Assembly (NCBI RefSeq): GCF_024606345.1
Contig: NZ_JAHHPM010000457.1
Location: forward strand, 1-37,306
DNA from: Endozoicomonas sp. YOMI1
GTDB taxonomy: Bacteria > Pseudomonadota > Gammaproteobacteria > Pseudomonadales > Endozoicomonadaceae
Reading direction: 5' to 3'
DNA length: 37,306 bases
The position numbers were made by a program, and so were the translations under genes. This document shows, piece after piece, positions 1 through 8,891 of the stretch. Under the pieces are notes generated by a model, which worked only from the letters and a program-made list of their open reading frames with translations, had not been told where the DNA came from and did no database searches. The stretch's first letter is position 1. Each line of letters starts with the position of its first letter.

Positions 1-2
1 GA

Positions 3-107
3 GCCTTGGATCATAACAACGAATGTTGCGCTCGTTGCGGTTTTAATCAAGAGCGACTTTTTACCAAACTGAGTAAAATGATGAAGGTATTCCGGGACAA
101 ATCCTAA
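3..107 (+). CDS. 3' end of an unrecognised CDS (partial, 34 residues)
   Basis: The reading frame is open from the window edge to a TAA at 105-107. The tail contains a short Cys cluster, ECCARCGFNQ, which could be half of a zinc-ribbon knuckle, followed by a basic stretch (KLSKMMKVFRDKS). I do not recognise the family. The rnpB neighbour expected in Pseudomonas (rsmI, pointing away) is not what is seen here. Because only the C-terminus is in view, the frame could also be open by chance. Confidence 0.35.
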   Translation, partial: ALDHNNECCARCGFNQERLFTKLSKMMKVFRDKS

Positions 108-182
108 GTGGGTTTTTGCCGGAAGTGGGGGTATGGATAACGGTTTTTGCCAACCCCGAAACAGAGTGGATTGTTATTACGG

Positions 183-211
183 TTGATTATTGCAGGTTTC
201 ACAAGTATTAT
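183..211 (+). promoter_or_regulatory. Sigma70-type promoter of rnpB
   Basis: TTGATT (183-188) and TATTAT (206-211) are separated by exactly 17 bp. The start of the RNase P RNA (about 221) lies about 10 bp downstream of the -10 box, as expected for a transcript beginning at the P1 helix. Confidence 0.6.
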
Positions 212-220
212 TCGCCGCCG

Positions 221-625
<405 letters not shown>

Positions 626-935
626 CGATTCTTTTTTCTGCTGGAAGTTTCTTCTCCTGATTGCTTTCTTTGGTTGCCAGAGCATCTATTGCCAAAGGAC
701 GTGGTTCTGTCTTTGTCTCACTTCCTTTAAATCGAAAGTCTTTGCTCTGTTAGCCTTCTTCGTAATAAAAGTGCTTTGTACCCGCTGTTGCTGCCTTTAA
801 AAAAATAGAACCATAGTTCTTTAATTCCTCCATAGGTTCTGTTTTGCCCTTTGTTTTAAGGCTTTCGCTATTCATTTTTCAAACTGTTCTTTTATTTGGT
901 TGTCCGATATTGAAAGGGAAGAGGAGAACCCCTGC
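626..935. other. Intergenic region, rnpB to mraZ promoter
   Basis: About 310 bp of T-rich sequence with no convincing gene. A T-run just after rnpB may end that transcript. An imperfect inverted repeat (AGAACC near 808, GGTTCT near 834) is too weak to call. Nothing else is recognised. Confidence 0.5.
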
Positions 936-964
936 TTGACGTGGGTTTTTCAGATTCCTATAGT
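936..964 (+). promoter_or_regulatory. Pmra: sigma70 promoter of the dcw cluster
   Basis: TTGACG (936-941) and TATAGT (959-964) have a 17-bp spacer, a near-consensus sigma70 promoter. The expected start is around 971, giving a leader of about 155 nt before mraZ. It is the best promoter seen upstream of the cluster, and downstream genes mostly overlap, so it probably drives a long polycistronic transcript. Confidence 0.7.
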
Positions 965-999
965 GTGCTTTAGTGGTGTAAAGTGGATTATTGTGGGGC
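960..999 (+). promoter_or_regulatory. MraZ operator: four 10-bp-phased AGTGG-like repeats
   Basis: Four direct units in exact 10-bp register: ATAGTGTGCT (960), TTAGTGGTGT (970), AAAGTGGATT (980), ATTGTGGGGC (990). MraZ is a ring-forming AbrB-fold repressor known to bind arrays of TGGGN (E. coli) or AAAGTGK (mollicutes) repeats with one-helical-turn spacing, upstream of its own gene. Here the first unit overlaps the -10 box and the array runs to about +29, so binding would block initiation. This assignment rests on the repeat pattern and the adjacent mraZ. Confidence 0.75.
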
Positions 1000-1004
1000 A
1001 AATT

Positions 1005-1046
1005 GGTGGGTCGAAATAGGTGGAACGAAATGGGTGGACGAATGGA
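1005..1046 (+). repeat. Triple 14-bp direct repeat in the mraZ leader
   Basis: GGTGGGTCGAAATA (1005-1018), GGTGGAACGAAATG (1019-1032) and a one-base-shorter variant GGTGGACGAATGG (1033-1045). It lies just downstream of the 10-bp MraZ repeats but with a 14-bp period, in the transcribed leader. It may be a second MraZ-contact cluster (each unit holds GGTGG), an RNA element, or a simple expansion. Confidence 0.6.
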
Positions 1047-1125
1047 GTTGGCTATCATTAGTGCTTTTTATAAGTGATGGTTGCTTTAAGGTTTTCAGGG
1101 GTTCAGGAACCAGGGAGAAGGTAAT

Positions 1126-1581
1126 GTGTTTCGCGGTGTAAATGCCATTAATCTGGATGCCAAAGGGCGTCTTGCCATACCAGCCCGTTATCGGCAGGTG
1201 TTGCGGGATCGCTGTGATGGTGCCCTGGTGGCAACGATTGACACTGACGAACCTTGCTTGCTGATTTATCCATTGGATGAGTGGGAGCTTATTCAGCAGA
1301 AAATTGAGGCACTTCCCAGTTTTCATCCAATGACCCGCCGGATTCAGAGGCTCTTGATTGGGCACGCCACCGATGTTGAGCTGGATGGCAATGGGCGTAT
1401 TCTTATCCCTCCACTGTTGCGTGAATACGCAGGTCTTGAAAAGCGCAGTATTTTGCTGGGTCAGGGCAAGAAATTCGAGCTTTGGGATGAAAGTTGCTGG
1501 AATGAGCGCCGCGACCAATACCTGAAAGAAGCCAGTGAATCTGAAGAGATTCCGATGGAATTGCAGTCGCTCTCTTTGTAA
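1126..1581 (+). CDS. mraZ: Transcriptional regulator MraZ
   Basis: First gene of the dcw cluster. MraZ forms a DNA-binding ring of AbrB/SpoVT-fold domains and represses the mra promoter; it is nucleoid-associated and cytoplasmic. The 151-residue product has the two family half-domains: [19 protein letters not shown] at the N-terminus and [19 protein letters not shown] near residues 86-104, each carrying the DxxxR signature. Length matches E. coli MraZ (152). The start is GTG at 1126, preceded by GGGAGAAGG (1113-1121); an overlapping ATG at 1124 is out of frame. The C-terminus ends in LQSLSL, similar to E. coli LQDLSL. Its own operator lies at 960-999. Confidence 0.96.
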   Translation: MFRGVNAINLDAKGRLAIPARYRQVLRDRCDGALVATIDTDEPCLLIYPLDEWELIQQKIEALPSFHPMTRRIQRLLIGHATDVELDGNGRILIPPLLREYAGLEKRSILLGQGKKFELWDESCWNERRDQYLKEASESEEIPMELQSLSL

Positions 1582-1646
1582 ATCACTTTTTTGGTGTTTT
1601 TGAGTTAAGAAAGCTTTGTGAAAAGTTTATGAAATCGTTAAATCGA

Positions 1647-1670
1647 GGTGGTAATAAAGGTGGCAATAAA
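1647..1670 (+). repeat. Duplicated 12-bp ribosome-binding segment before rsmH
   Basis: GGTGGTAATAAA (1647-1658) is followed directly by GGTGGCAATAAA (1659-1670), and then by ATG at 1671. Each copy contains an AGGTGG Shine-Dalgarno-like core; the second is correctly spaced for ATG 1671. If translation began at ATG 1629, the duplication would be read as GGNKGGNK, which is not part of the family's conserved N-terminus. Confidence 0.6.
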
Positions 1671-2612
1671 ATGGTAGCGCCCGACAATGAGGTGGCTAAC
1701 CATGTACATAAAACAGTGCTGCTGAATGAGGCTGTCGATGCGTTGCTGACTGATCCTTCCGGAGTCTATGTCGATGGTACTTTTGGCAGAGGGGGGCACA
1801 GCCGTTTGATTTTGAGTTCCCTGACAGAGCAGGGGCGGCTGATTGGTATTGATAAAGATCCAGCGGCCATCGCCATCGGTGCCGAGCTGGAGCGTGACGA
1901 CCCACGGTTTTCAATTCGTCATGGTTCATTTACCGATGTTGATTCAGTCAATGGTGACCAGCTGGTGGATGGGATTTTGCTGGATCTTGGGGTTTCTTCG
2001 CCCCAGCTGGATGATCCTGAAAGAGGTTTTAGCTTCATGCAGGAGGGACCTCTGGATATGCGGATGAATCACCAGGATGGAGAAAGTGCCGCTAGCTGGC
2101 TGGCACGGGCGGAAGAACAGGAAATCAGCCGGATAATCTGGGAATATGGCGAAGACCGCTTTTCCCGGAGGATGGCCAGAGCCATTGTCAGAGAAAGGGA
2201 TATTGAACCGATTCTGACCACCCGACGGCTTGCCGATATTATTGCTGCGGCCTGCCCGACCAGGGAGAAGGGTAAACACCCGGCGACCCGTGCGTTCCAG
2301 GCCATCAGAATCCATATCAACCGGGAACTGGATGATCTGGTGCTTTGCCTGGATCGTGCCCTGGAAAAATTGAAGCCCGGTAGCCGACTGGTGGTTATCA
2401 GCTTTCATTCATTGGAAGACAGAATTGTAAAACGCTTTATCCGAAAGCATCAAAAGGGGGATGATCTGCCAAGCTGGCTGCCGGTGACAGAAGATCAGTT
2501 GAATCGGCGGATGAAAAGTCTGGGTAGGGCGATCAAACCTTCCAGGCAGGAAGTGCAGGAAAATCCCAGGGCACGAAGTGCGGTTATGCGTGTGGCAGAA
2601 AAGCTGCTTTGA
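1671..2612 (+). CDS. rsmH: 16S rRNA (cytosine(1402)-N(4))-methyltransferase RsmH
   Basis: Methylates N4 of C1402 in the 16S rRNA decoding centre using SAM; cytoplasmic. The SAM-binding loop is DGTFGRGGHSRLIL at residues 35-48. Further family blocks are LDLGVSSPQLDDPERGFSF, GPLDMRM, KHPATRAFQAIRI and ISFHSLEDRIVKRF, and the C-terminus has ENPRARSAVMRVAEK. Start chosen at ATG 1671, giving 313 residues like E. coli and a proper AGGTGG; an in-frame ATG at 1629 would add 14 residues (GGNK repeat) and has a poorer ribosome site. The stop TGA overlaps the ATG of ftsL by one base (TGATG), so the two are probably translationally coupled. Confidence 0.95.
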   Translation: MVAPDNEVANHVHKTVLLNEAVDALLTDPSGVYVDGTFGRGGHSRLILSSLTEQGRLIGIDKDPAAIAIGAELERDDPRFSIRHGSFTDVDSVNGDQLVDGILLDLGVSSPQLDDPERGFSFMQEGPLDMRMNHQDGESAASWLARAEEQEISRIIWEYGEDRFSRRMARAIVRERDIEPILTTRRLADIIAAACPTREKGKHPATRAFQAIRIHINRELDDLVLCLDRALEKLKPGSRLVVISFHSLEDRIVKRFIRKHQKGDDLPSWLPVTEDQLNRRMKSLGRAIKPSRQEVQENPRARSAVMRVAEKLL

Positions 2613-2926
2613 TGATAGGTCTGATGATGGATAGTGGTCTTCTGGTGTGTATGCATCTTATTCGCTCTTATGGTGCTGCCCTTTTGCTGTTGTTACTGGT
2701 GGTGTTGTCGGGATTGTCTGTGGGTTATGTTTCCTACGAGAACCGTCTTCTACATAACCAGATTCAGCAGGAGCTTGAGAACCGGAACAGTGCACAGGTT
2801 GAGTGGGGTAAGTTGTTGCTGGAACACAGCACACTGACATCACCGGGAAAAATTGAACAGGTTGCCAGGGAGAAACTGGGCATGGATGTGCCAAAAACCA
2901 GCCAGATAGAGATGGTTCTGCCATGA
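2612..2926 (+). CDS. ftsL: Cell division protein FtsL
   Basis: Small bitopic inner-membrane divisome protein that forms the FtsQLB complex and helps activate FtsWI. The 104-residue product has a short cytoplasmic segment, one membrane helix (about residues 20-40, LLLLLLVVLSGLSVGY) and a periplasmic coiled coil beginning at YENRLLHNQIQQELENR. It ends with the family-like segment REKLGMDVPKTSQIEMVLP. Assignment relies on position between rsmH and ftsI plus topology, since FtsL sequence is poorly conserved. Start is uncertain: ATG 2612 is coupled to the rsmH stop, while ATGs at 2627 and 2630 sit behind a weak AGG. It overlaps ftsI by 4 bp (ATGA). Confidence 0.9.
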   Translation: MIGLMMDSGLLVCMHLIRSYGAALLLLLLVVLSGLSVGYVSYENRLLHNQIQQELENRNSAQVEWGKLLLEHSTLTSPGKIEQVAREKLGMDVPKTSQIEMVLP

Positions 2927-4764
2927 TTCAGGGGCGGACTCAGGGGCGGAAAGTATCACAGCGAAACCGGTCGGCTGCAGAGAACAAAGCTGGCAAGGGG
3001 ACTTTATGGGTTGGTCTTATGGTTAATGGCCTGACTCGAAAGTGGCGGCTGAAAATGCTGCAATCGGTCCTGCTGGTTGCAGGGCTGGCCATTGGTTACC
3101 GAATTGTCGACTTGCAATTGCTGGATCGACACTTTCTGCAAAATGAAGGTGATAAACGTTCTGTTCGCTATGAGTCAGTGGCTGCGCACAGAGGCGTAAT
3201 TTTTGACCGGAATGGCGACCCGCTGGCGGTCAGCACGCCTGTTGTGACTATCTGGGCTGACCCGGAAGAGCTGTATGAAGCCAGTGACCGGTGGCAGGTG
3301 CTGGCTAAGGCGCTGGGGGTTTCCCATAAGAGGCTGTCGGATCGCGTGCAAGCGGCCAAAACCCGGGATTTTATTTACCTCAAGCGGCAGTTGACACCGG
3401 AGCAGGGGGCAAAGGTCATGGCATTGAGAGTGCCGGGTGTCCAGGCGATAAATGAGCACCGGCGCTATTACCCCGCTGCTGAGGTGACCGCCCATCTGGT
3501 TGGTTTTACCAATATTGATGAGTCTGGTCAGGAAGGTCTGGAGTTGGCCTACAATGAGTGGCTGTCCGGTGAGCCCGGTCAGCAAAGGGTGCTTAAGGAC
3601 CGTAAGGGCCAGCTTGCCCGGCAGGCTGAGCTGATGAAAAGTGCCAGCCCCGGCAAGGAACTGATGCTCAGTATTGATCTGAGGCTTCAATATATGGCTT
3701 ACCGTGAGTTGAAAAAGGCGGTTGAACTGCACAAAGCCAAGGCTGGCTCTTTGATCATGCTTGATGTCAAGACTGGTGAAGTGCTGGCTATGGTTAACCA
3801 GCCTGCCTACAACCCGAATAACCGGGCGGATATGCAGGCCCATAAGATGCGGAACCGGGTGGTGACGGATATGGTCGAGCCGGGGTCAACACTGAAACCT
3901 TTTGCGGTAGCAGCTGCCCTGGAGTCTGGTCAGTTTCGCAAAGGCTCAGTGATTAATACCGCACCCGGTTATCTGCGACTTGGCAGGGATCAGGTAAAGG
4001 ATAACCGGAATTACGGTGCTATTGATGTGACCACTGTGCTGAGAAAGTCCAGTAATGTCGGAGTTTCAAAAATGGCGCTGGCTATTGGTCCGGATAAGGT
4101 GCTGGATTTACTCCAGAGGGTTGGCCTTGGTCAAAGCACCGGAACCGGTTTTCCCGGTGAAAATCCCGGCTATTTGCCCTATCGGGATCGCTGGAGTGAT
4201 ATTGAGATTGCCACATTATCCTTTGGCTACGGTTTGACGGTGACACCTTTGCAACTGGCTCAGGCCTATACCGTACTTGGCTCTGGTGGAATGATGCGCC
4301 CTGTCTCCCTGATCAAGAGAGATGTGGTGCCCGACGGTGTTCGGGTAATGGATCAGCAGATTGCTGATGATCTGAGGAAAATGCTTCGTGAGGTGGTTCA
4401 TGGTGGAACCGGTGGCCGGGCGATGATCGATGCCTTTGAGGTTGGGGGAAAAACCGGAACGGCCAGAAAGGTTGGGCCAAACGGTTATATCAAGGATCGC
4501 TACATAGGTATGTTTGCCGGTTTGGCACCTATTGATAATCCGCGGCTGGCAATGGTGGTCATTATTGATGACCCCTCTGGCAAGAACTATTACGGTGGTC
4601 TGATCGCCGCACCGGTGTTTTCCAAGGTGGCAGCCGGGGCACTGAGAATGCTGGGGGTTGAGCCCGATGAGTTGGGTAATCCTGGTGCAGATCAGCGTAT
4701 GGCATTTAATCCCTATGTGCTGGATCGGGATGAGCAGATTTCTACACCGTTGAAAGAAGGTTAA
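2923..4764 (+). CDS. ftsI: Septal peptidoglycan transpeptidase FtsI (PBP3)
   Basis: Class B penicillin-binding protein that crosslinks septal peptidoglycan with FtsW; the target of beta-lactams such as aztreonam. The 613-residue protein has a basic cytoplasmic N-terminus, one membrane anchor (about 45-65), a pedestal domain beginning near residue 85 (RGVIFDRNGDPLAVS), and a transpeptidase domain. Catalytic motifs are intact: STLK at 322-325 (nucleophile Ser322), SSN at 376-378 and KTGT at 510-513. The ATG overlaps the ftsL stop (ATGA). The gap to murE is 11 bp. Somewhat longer at the N-terminus than E. coli (588) because of a basic, low-complexity leader. Confidence 0.97.
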   Translation: MIQGRTQGRKVSQRNRSAAENKAGKGTLWVGLMVNGLTRKWRLKMLQSVLLVAGLAIGYRIVDLQLLDRHFLQNEGDKRSVRYESVAAHRGVIFDRNGDPLAVSTPVVTIWADPEELYEASDRWQVLAKALGVSHKRLSDRVQAAKTRDFIYLKRQLTPEQGAKVMALRVPGVQAINEHRRYYPAAEVTAHLVGFTNIDESGQEGLELAYNEWLSGEPGQQRVLKDRKGQLARQAELMKSASPGKELMLSIDLRLQYMAYRELKKAVELHKAKAGSLIMLDVKTGEVLAMVNQPAYNPNNRADMQAHKMRNRVVTDMVEPGSTLKPFAVAAALESGQFRKGSVINTAPGYLRLGRDQVKDNRNYGAIDVTTVLRKSSNVGVSKMALAIGPDKVLDLLQRVGLGQSTGTGFPGENPGYLPYRDRWSDIEIATLSFGYGLTVTPLQLAQAYTVLGSGGMMRPVSLIKRDVVPDGVRVMDQQIADDLRKMLREVVHGGTGGRAMIDAFEVGGKTGTARKVGPNGYIKDRYIGMFAGLAPIDNPRLAMVVIIDDPSGKNYYGGLIAAPVFSKVAAGALRMLGVEPDELGNPGADQRMAFNPYVLDRDEQISTPLKEG

Positions 4765-4775
4765 AGCGAAAAGCA

Positions 4776-6359
4776 ATGACAGCTGAGCAAGAGAATACTC
4801 TCAATGGCGTGCTTGCCGAACTGCAGCTACCATTGGTTGCGGTCGACAAGAAGCTGAATCATATGACCCTCGATAGTCGCAAGATTACCGGGGGTGAGTT
4901 GTTTATTGCAATTCCCGGCATTCAGTCCGATGGCCGCAAATACATAGCCGATGCCTTGGAAAAAGGTGCCGCGGCGGTGCTGGTGGATGATAGCGATGGT
5001 TTTGATCTGTCTGCAGCTGCGGAATATGAGTCCGTTTTTATTGTTCCGGGTCTGAGTGGCAAGGTCGGATCCCTGGCTGATCGTTTTTATCGGCAACCTT
5101 CTGAACAATTGAACGTTATTGGCGTTACCGGCACCAATGGCAAAACCTCCTGTTGCTGGTTTATCTCTGAAATCCTTGGGCAGCTGGGCAAGCCCTGTGC
5201 ATTGATGGGTACTGTGGGGCGGGGGTTGCCGGGACAGATGGAGGCTTCATTAAATACCACCAGTGATGTGGTTTCCCTGCAGCAGTATCTGGGGCAACTG
5301 GTATCTGATGGCGTGCAGGCTCTGGCCATGGAGGTTTCATCCCATGGGCTTGACCAGGGGCGAGTGTCAGGGGTCTCTTTTGAGGTGGCGCTTTTTACCC
5401 ATATCAGTCGTGATCATCTGGATTATCACGGCTCCCTGGAGAACTACGCAGCGGCCAAGGCCAGGCTGTTTTCCGAGTGTACTTACCGCTATGCCGTAAT
5501 TGGTAAGGATGATGAGTTTTCACAGTTGATGCTTTCATCCTGCCCTCTGGATGCCAATGTCACGACCTGGTCCCTGGAAGATGCTTCGGCAGATGTGTAT
5601 CTCAGTCATATTGAGACGTTACCACAAGGTTTCAGGGCAACCATTCATACGCCCTGGGGTGTGGGTACATTGGCTACTTCATTATTGGGACGTTTTAACC
5701 TGGAAAATCTGTTGGCGGTTATTGCTGCGTTGGGTGTCCAGGGATATTCACTTGATCGCCTTTTGGCCGCCATTCCGGTGATTTCTGCCCCTCCCGGCAG
5801 GATGCAGCAGTTTGGTGGTGGCAGCCAGCCCCTGGTGCTGGTTGATTATGCCCATACGCCGGATGCCATTGACAGTGTGCTTTCTTCATTGCGTGAGCAC
5901 CGCTCTCAAATAGAAAGAATTAAGCCTTCCGAAAAAGATTGCGAACAAGACGTCGGGAATATTGTCTGTATATATGGTTGTGGTGGTGACCGGGACAGAG
6001 GTAAGCGACCTTTGATGACGGTAGCCGCCTTGAAGGGTGCGGATAAAGCAGTGCTGACCAGTGATAATCCCAGAACTGAAGATCCCCTCCAGATCATTGC
6101 TGATGCCCTGGACGGTATTGCACAGAATGATCGTCGGCGTATTCAGGTGATTGCTGACCGGTCTGAAGCTATCCGTTCCACAATTGCTTCCGCCAGTACT
6201 GGCGACATTATCGTGATCGCGGGCAAGGGGCATGAAAACTATCAGGAAATTCATGGTGTTCGACATCACTTCGATGATGCAGATCAGGTACAGATGGTAT
6301 TGCAATCTCAATGCACACGCGTTCGATCGCAAAATGTTCAAGAGGGCGTGCAGGCATGA
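4776..6359 (+). CDS. murE: UDP-MurNAc-tripeptide synthetase MurE (meso-DAP adding)
   Basis: ATP-dependent Mur ligase adding meso-diaminopimelate to UDP-MurNAc-L-Ala-D-Glu in the cytoplasm. The 527-residue product has an N-terminal UDP-binding domain (TLDSRKITGGELFIAIPG), the P-loop TGTNGKTS at 118-125, the central DHLDYHG block near 213-219, and the C-terminal signature SDNPRTEDP with DNPR at 430-433. DNPR is the residue set associated with DAP rather than lysine specificity. Compared with E. coli MurE (495) it is longer, partly through a charged insert near residues 378-394 (IERIKPSEKDCEQDVG). The last 4 bp overlap murF (ATGA). Confidence 0.96.
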   Translation: MTAEQENTLNGVLAELQLPLVAVDKKLNHMTLDSRKITGGELFIAIPGIQSDGRKYIADALEKGAAAVLVDDSDGFDLSAAAEYESVFIVPGLSGKVGSLADRFYRQPSEQLNVIGVTGTNGKTSCCWFISEILGQLGKPCALMGTVGRGLPGQMEASLNTTSDVVSLQQYLGQLVSDGVQALAMEVSSHGLDQGRVSGVSFEVALFTHISRDHLDYHGSLENYAAAKARLFSECTYRYAVIGKDDEFSQLMLSSCPLDANVTTWSLEDASADVYLSHIETLPQGFRATIHTPWGVGTLATSLLGRFNLENLLAVIAALGVQGYSLDRLLAAIPVISAPPGRMQQFGGGSQPLVLVDYAHTPDAIDSVLSSLREHRSQIERIKPSEKDCEQDVGNIVCIYGCGGDRDRGKRPLMTVAALKGADKAVLTSDNPRTEDPLQIIADALDGIAQNDRRRIQVIADRSEAIRSTIASASTGDIIVIAGKGHENYQEIHGVRHHFDDADQVQMVLQSQCTRVRSQNVQEGVQA

Positions 6360-7789
6360 TTGAATCGATGCCTCTTTCTGTGGTTGCCGAGATTGTTAAA
6401 GGTCGGTTGCATGATCTGCCAAATGATGGGTTGTCAGTAACCGGTGTCAGCATTGATACCCGAACATTGCAGGCGGGTGATCTTTTTATTGCCATTAAAG
6501 GTCCCCGCTTTGATGGACACGATTACCTGGGCCAGGCACAGGCGGCAGGCGCTGTTGCTGCTCTGACAGAGCACTATGTCAGTGGTGCTGCTTTGCCACA
6601 GGGTGCCGTTTTGCCACAGATAGTTGTGAAAAATTCCGAACAGGCACTTGGGTTGTTGGGAGCTGCCAATCGCAATCACTTTGATGGGTGTCTGGTCGGT
6701 GTTACCGGTTCCTGCGGCAAAACATCGGTTAAGGAGATGTTGCTGGCCATTTTCTCGGAAGCAGGCCCAACGCTGGCAACGAAAGGCAACCTCAATAATG
6801 CGCTGGGTACACCATTAACGTTGTTAAGAATCAACGAATCTCATCAGTTTGCCGTGGTTGAGATGGGAACCAGTGCCCCCGGTGAAATTGAATACATTGC
6901 TAATATGGGGCGCCCTGACGTATCCGTAATCGTCAATGCCGCTGAAACCCATCTGGCTGATTTGAAGAGTGTTGAAGGGGTTGCCTGGGAAAAGGGTTTT
7001 ATTCTGGATGCTCTGCCGGACAATGGCACCGCTGTTCTTAATATGGACGATCGGTTCTACGGCCAGTGGTGTGAACGAGTTCTGCAAAAGTCCGGTCGAC
7101 GGATTATCAGTTTCAGTGCCCAGAGTTCTGAAGCGAACTGTTTTGCCAGTGATATCACTGCCAATCAGGAAGGTACCCGATTCACGTTGCATATTTGCAG
7201 AAATGGGCAGCAACAAGAGCAACAATCACTGCGGCTTTCATTCTGGGGGCGCTACCAGGTGACCAATGCCTGTTGCGCTGCGGCGGTTGCGGTTGCCTGT
7301 GGGTTGTCGCTGGACATTATTGCCCGGGGGCTGGAAAATGCCCGACCTTATCAGCGGCGGGGGCAGCGCTTTGTTCATCCGTCCGGTGCGGTCCTGATTG
7401 ATGAAACTTACAATGCCAACCCGAAAGCTACGCAGGCGGCATTGGAGCAGCTTGCGGACTGTGGTGGCAGGACCATTATGGTTCTGGGTGACATGCTGGA
7501 TCTGGGTGAGATATCCGATGAGCGCCATCGGGACATTGGCCGCTATGCAAAAGAACTCGGTATCCAGCAGTTTTTGAGTTTCGGGCCTTCTGCGCGCCTG
7601 GCCAGTGAAGCCTTTGGCAGCGGACAGCACTTCGACGATAAAAGCGAGTTGATTGCCTTTCTGAAAGCACAGCTTCACAGCGTTACTAATAATGACAGTA
7701 TGGCTGTCATGGTGAAAGGATCAAAAGGAATGAAGATGTTGGACATTATCCAGGCTCTGATTGGGTCTGTTTACAAGGGGGATGCCTGA
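6356..7789 (+). CDS. murF: UDP-MurNAc-tripeptide:D-Ala-D-Ala ligase MurF
   Basis: Adds the D-Ala-D-Ala dipeptide to complete the UDP-MurNAc-pentapeptide. With the start at ATG 6356 the protein has 477 residues. It shows the N-terminal [19 protein letters not shown] block, the P-loop [12 protein letters not shown] near 117-128, [14 protein letters not shown], and the C-terminal [16 protein letters not shown] plus [10 protein letters not shown] motifs. An upstream in-frame ATG at 6311 lies within murE and would add 15 residues that are not family-like; ATG 6356 overlaps the murE stop and has GAGGG about 10 nt upstream. The stop overlaps the mraY start by one base. Confidence 0.96.
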   Translation: MIESMPLSVVAEIVKGRLHDLPNDGLSVTGVSIDTRTLQAGDLFIAIKGPRFDGHDYLGQAQAAGAVAALTEHYVSGAALPQGAVLPQIVVKNSEQALGLLGAANRNHFDGCLVGVTGSCGKTSVKEMLLAIFSEAGPTLATKGNLNNALGTPLTLLRINESHQFAVVEMGTSAPGEIEYIANMGRPDVSVIVNAAETHLADLKSVEGVAWEKGFILDALPDNGTAVLNMDDRFYGQWCERVLQKSGRRIISFSAQSSEANCFASDITANQEGTRFTLHICRNGQQQEQQSLRLSFWGRYQVTNACCAAAVAVACGLSLDIIARGLENARPYQRRGQRFVHPSGAVLIDETYNANPKATQAALEQLADCGGRTIMVLGDMLDLGEISDERHRDIGRYAKELGIQQFLSFGPSARLASEAFGSGQHFDDKSELIAFLKAQLHSVTNNDSMAVMVKGSKGMKMLDIIQALIGSVYKGDA

Positions 7790-8871
7790 TGCTGGTCTGG
7801 CTGGCAGATTATTTAGCCCAGTATTACCATGGATTTCTGGTGTTCAAGTACCTCACGTTGCGAGGTATTTTCGGGGTCCTCACGGCTCTGGTGATGAGCT
7901 TATGGGTTGGGCCTCACTTCATTCGCAAGCTGAGCTTTTATCAGATTGGCCAGGCTGTCCGTGATGATGGTCCGCAAAGCCATTTAAGCAAGGCCGGCAC
8001 CCCGACCATGGGTGGTGCCCTGATTCTTATCTGTATTGCCATCAGCACCTTGCTGTGGGCAGATTTGAGCAATCGCTACGTTTGGGTTGTGCTGTTCGTT
8101 ACCGGTATTTTCGGTGCCGTTGGCTGGGTGGATGATTACCGCAAAGTGGTTGAAAAAAACTCCCGTGGTTTGCCGGCACGGTGGAAAATGTTCTGGCAAT
8201 CGGTTGCTGGCCTTGGCGCGGCTTTTTTTCTGTTTTTTACCGCGCCATCGGCAACAGAAACAACCCTGATTATTCCCTTCTTCAAAAATGCAACGCTGCA
8301 GCTTGGGCCTTTTTTCGTGGTGCTGGCCTATCTGACCATTGTGGGTTCCAGTAATGCCGTCAACCTGACGGATGGGTTGGATGGTCTTGCTATTTTGCCC
8401 ACCGTTATGGTGGCTTCAGCCCTGGCAGTTTTTGCCTATCTGAGTGGACATGCAACGTTTGCCCAGTACCTGCTGATTCCTGCCGTGCCGGGAGCCGGGG
8501 AGCTGGTGGTATTTTGTGCTGCCATCGCTGGGGCAGGCCTTGGTTTCCTCTGGTTTAACACCTATCCGGCCCAGGTATTTATGGGGGATGTGGGTGCTCT
8601 TGCGCTGGGTGCTGCCCTCGGGGTTGTCGCTGTTATCGTTCGCCAGGAAGTCGTGCTGATTATCATGGGCGGTGTTTTTGTTATGGAAACGGTGTCTGTC
8701 ATTCTGCAGGTGGGTTCCTATAAGTTAACCGGTCGTCGTATATTTCGCATGGCGCCGCTGCATCATCACTTTGAGTTGAAAGGGTGGCCTGAACCCCGGG
8801 TCATCGTGCGCTTTTGGATTATTACCATTGTGCTGGTTCTGATTGGATTGGCATCTTTGAAAATTCGCTGA
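7789..8871 (+). CDS. mraY: Phospho-MurNAc-pentapeptide translocase MraY
   Basis: Polytopic inner-membrane enzyme transferring phospho-MurNAc-pentapeptide from UDP to undecaprenyl phosphate, forming lipid I. It is 360 residues, the same as E. coli MraY, and alignable along the full length. Signature elements are [16 protein letters not shown] near 61-76, the catalytic VDDYRK with Asp115-Asp116, NLTDGLDGL at 192-200, [13 protein letters not shown], and the [14 protein letters not shown] loop near the C-terminus. About ten hydrophobic helices are visible. ATG 7789 overlaps the murF TGA by one base, indicating coupling. Confidence 0.98.
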   Translation: MLVWLADYLAQYYHGFLVFKYLTLRGIFGVLTALVMSLWVGPHFIRKLSFYQIGQAVRDDGPQSHLSKAGTPTMGGALILICIAISTLLWADLSNRYVWVVLFVTGIFGAVGWVDDYRKVVEKNSRGLPARWKMFWQSVAGLGAAFFLFFTAPSATETTLIIPFFKNATLQLGPFFVVLAYLTIVGSSNAVNLTDGLDGLAILPTVMVASALAVFAYLSGHATFAQYLLIPAVPGAGELVVFCAAIAGAGLGFLWFNTYPAQVFMGDVGALALGAALGVVAVIVRQEVVLIIMGGVFVMETVSVILQVGSYKLTGRRIFRMAPLHHHFELKGWPEPRVIVRFWIITIVLVLIGLASLKIR

Positions 8872-8891
8872 CGGGTTATGTGGGTAACGGG

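Noticed and set aside
808-839. Inverted repeat AGAACC / GGTTCT as a terminator after rnpB.
   Set aside because: Only six pairs with a long loop and too far from the rnpB end.
8814-8891. Upstream extension of murD (also extensions of murF from 6311, murG from 11505, murC from 12577).
   Set aside because: The extra residues are translated from the end of the preceding gene in another frame, are not family-like, and better ribosome sites exist at the downstream ATGs.
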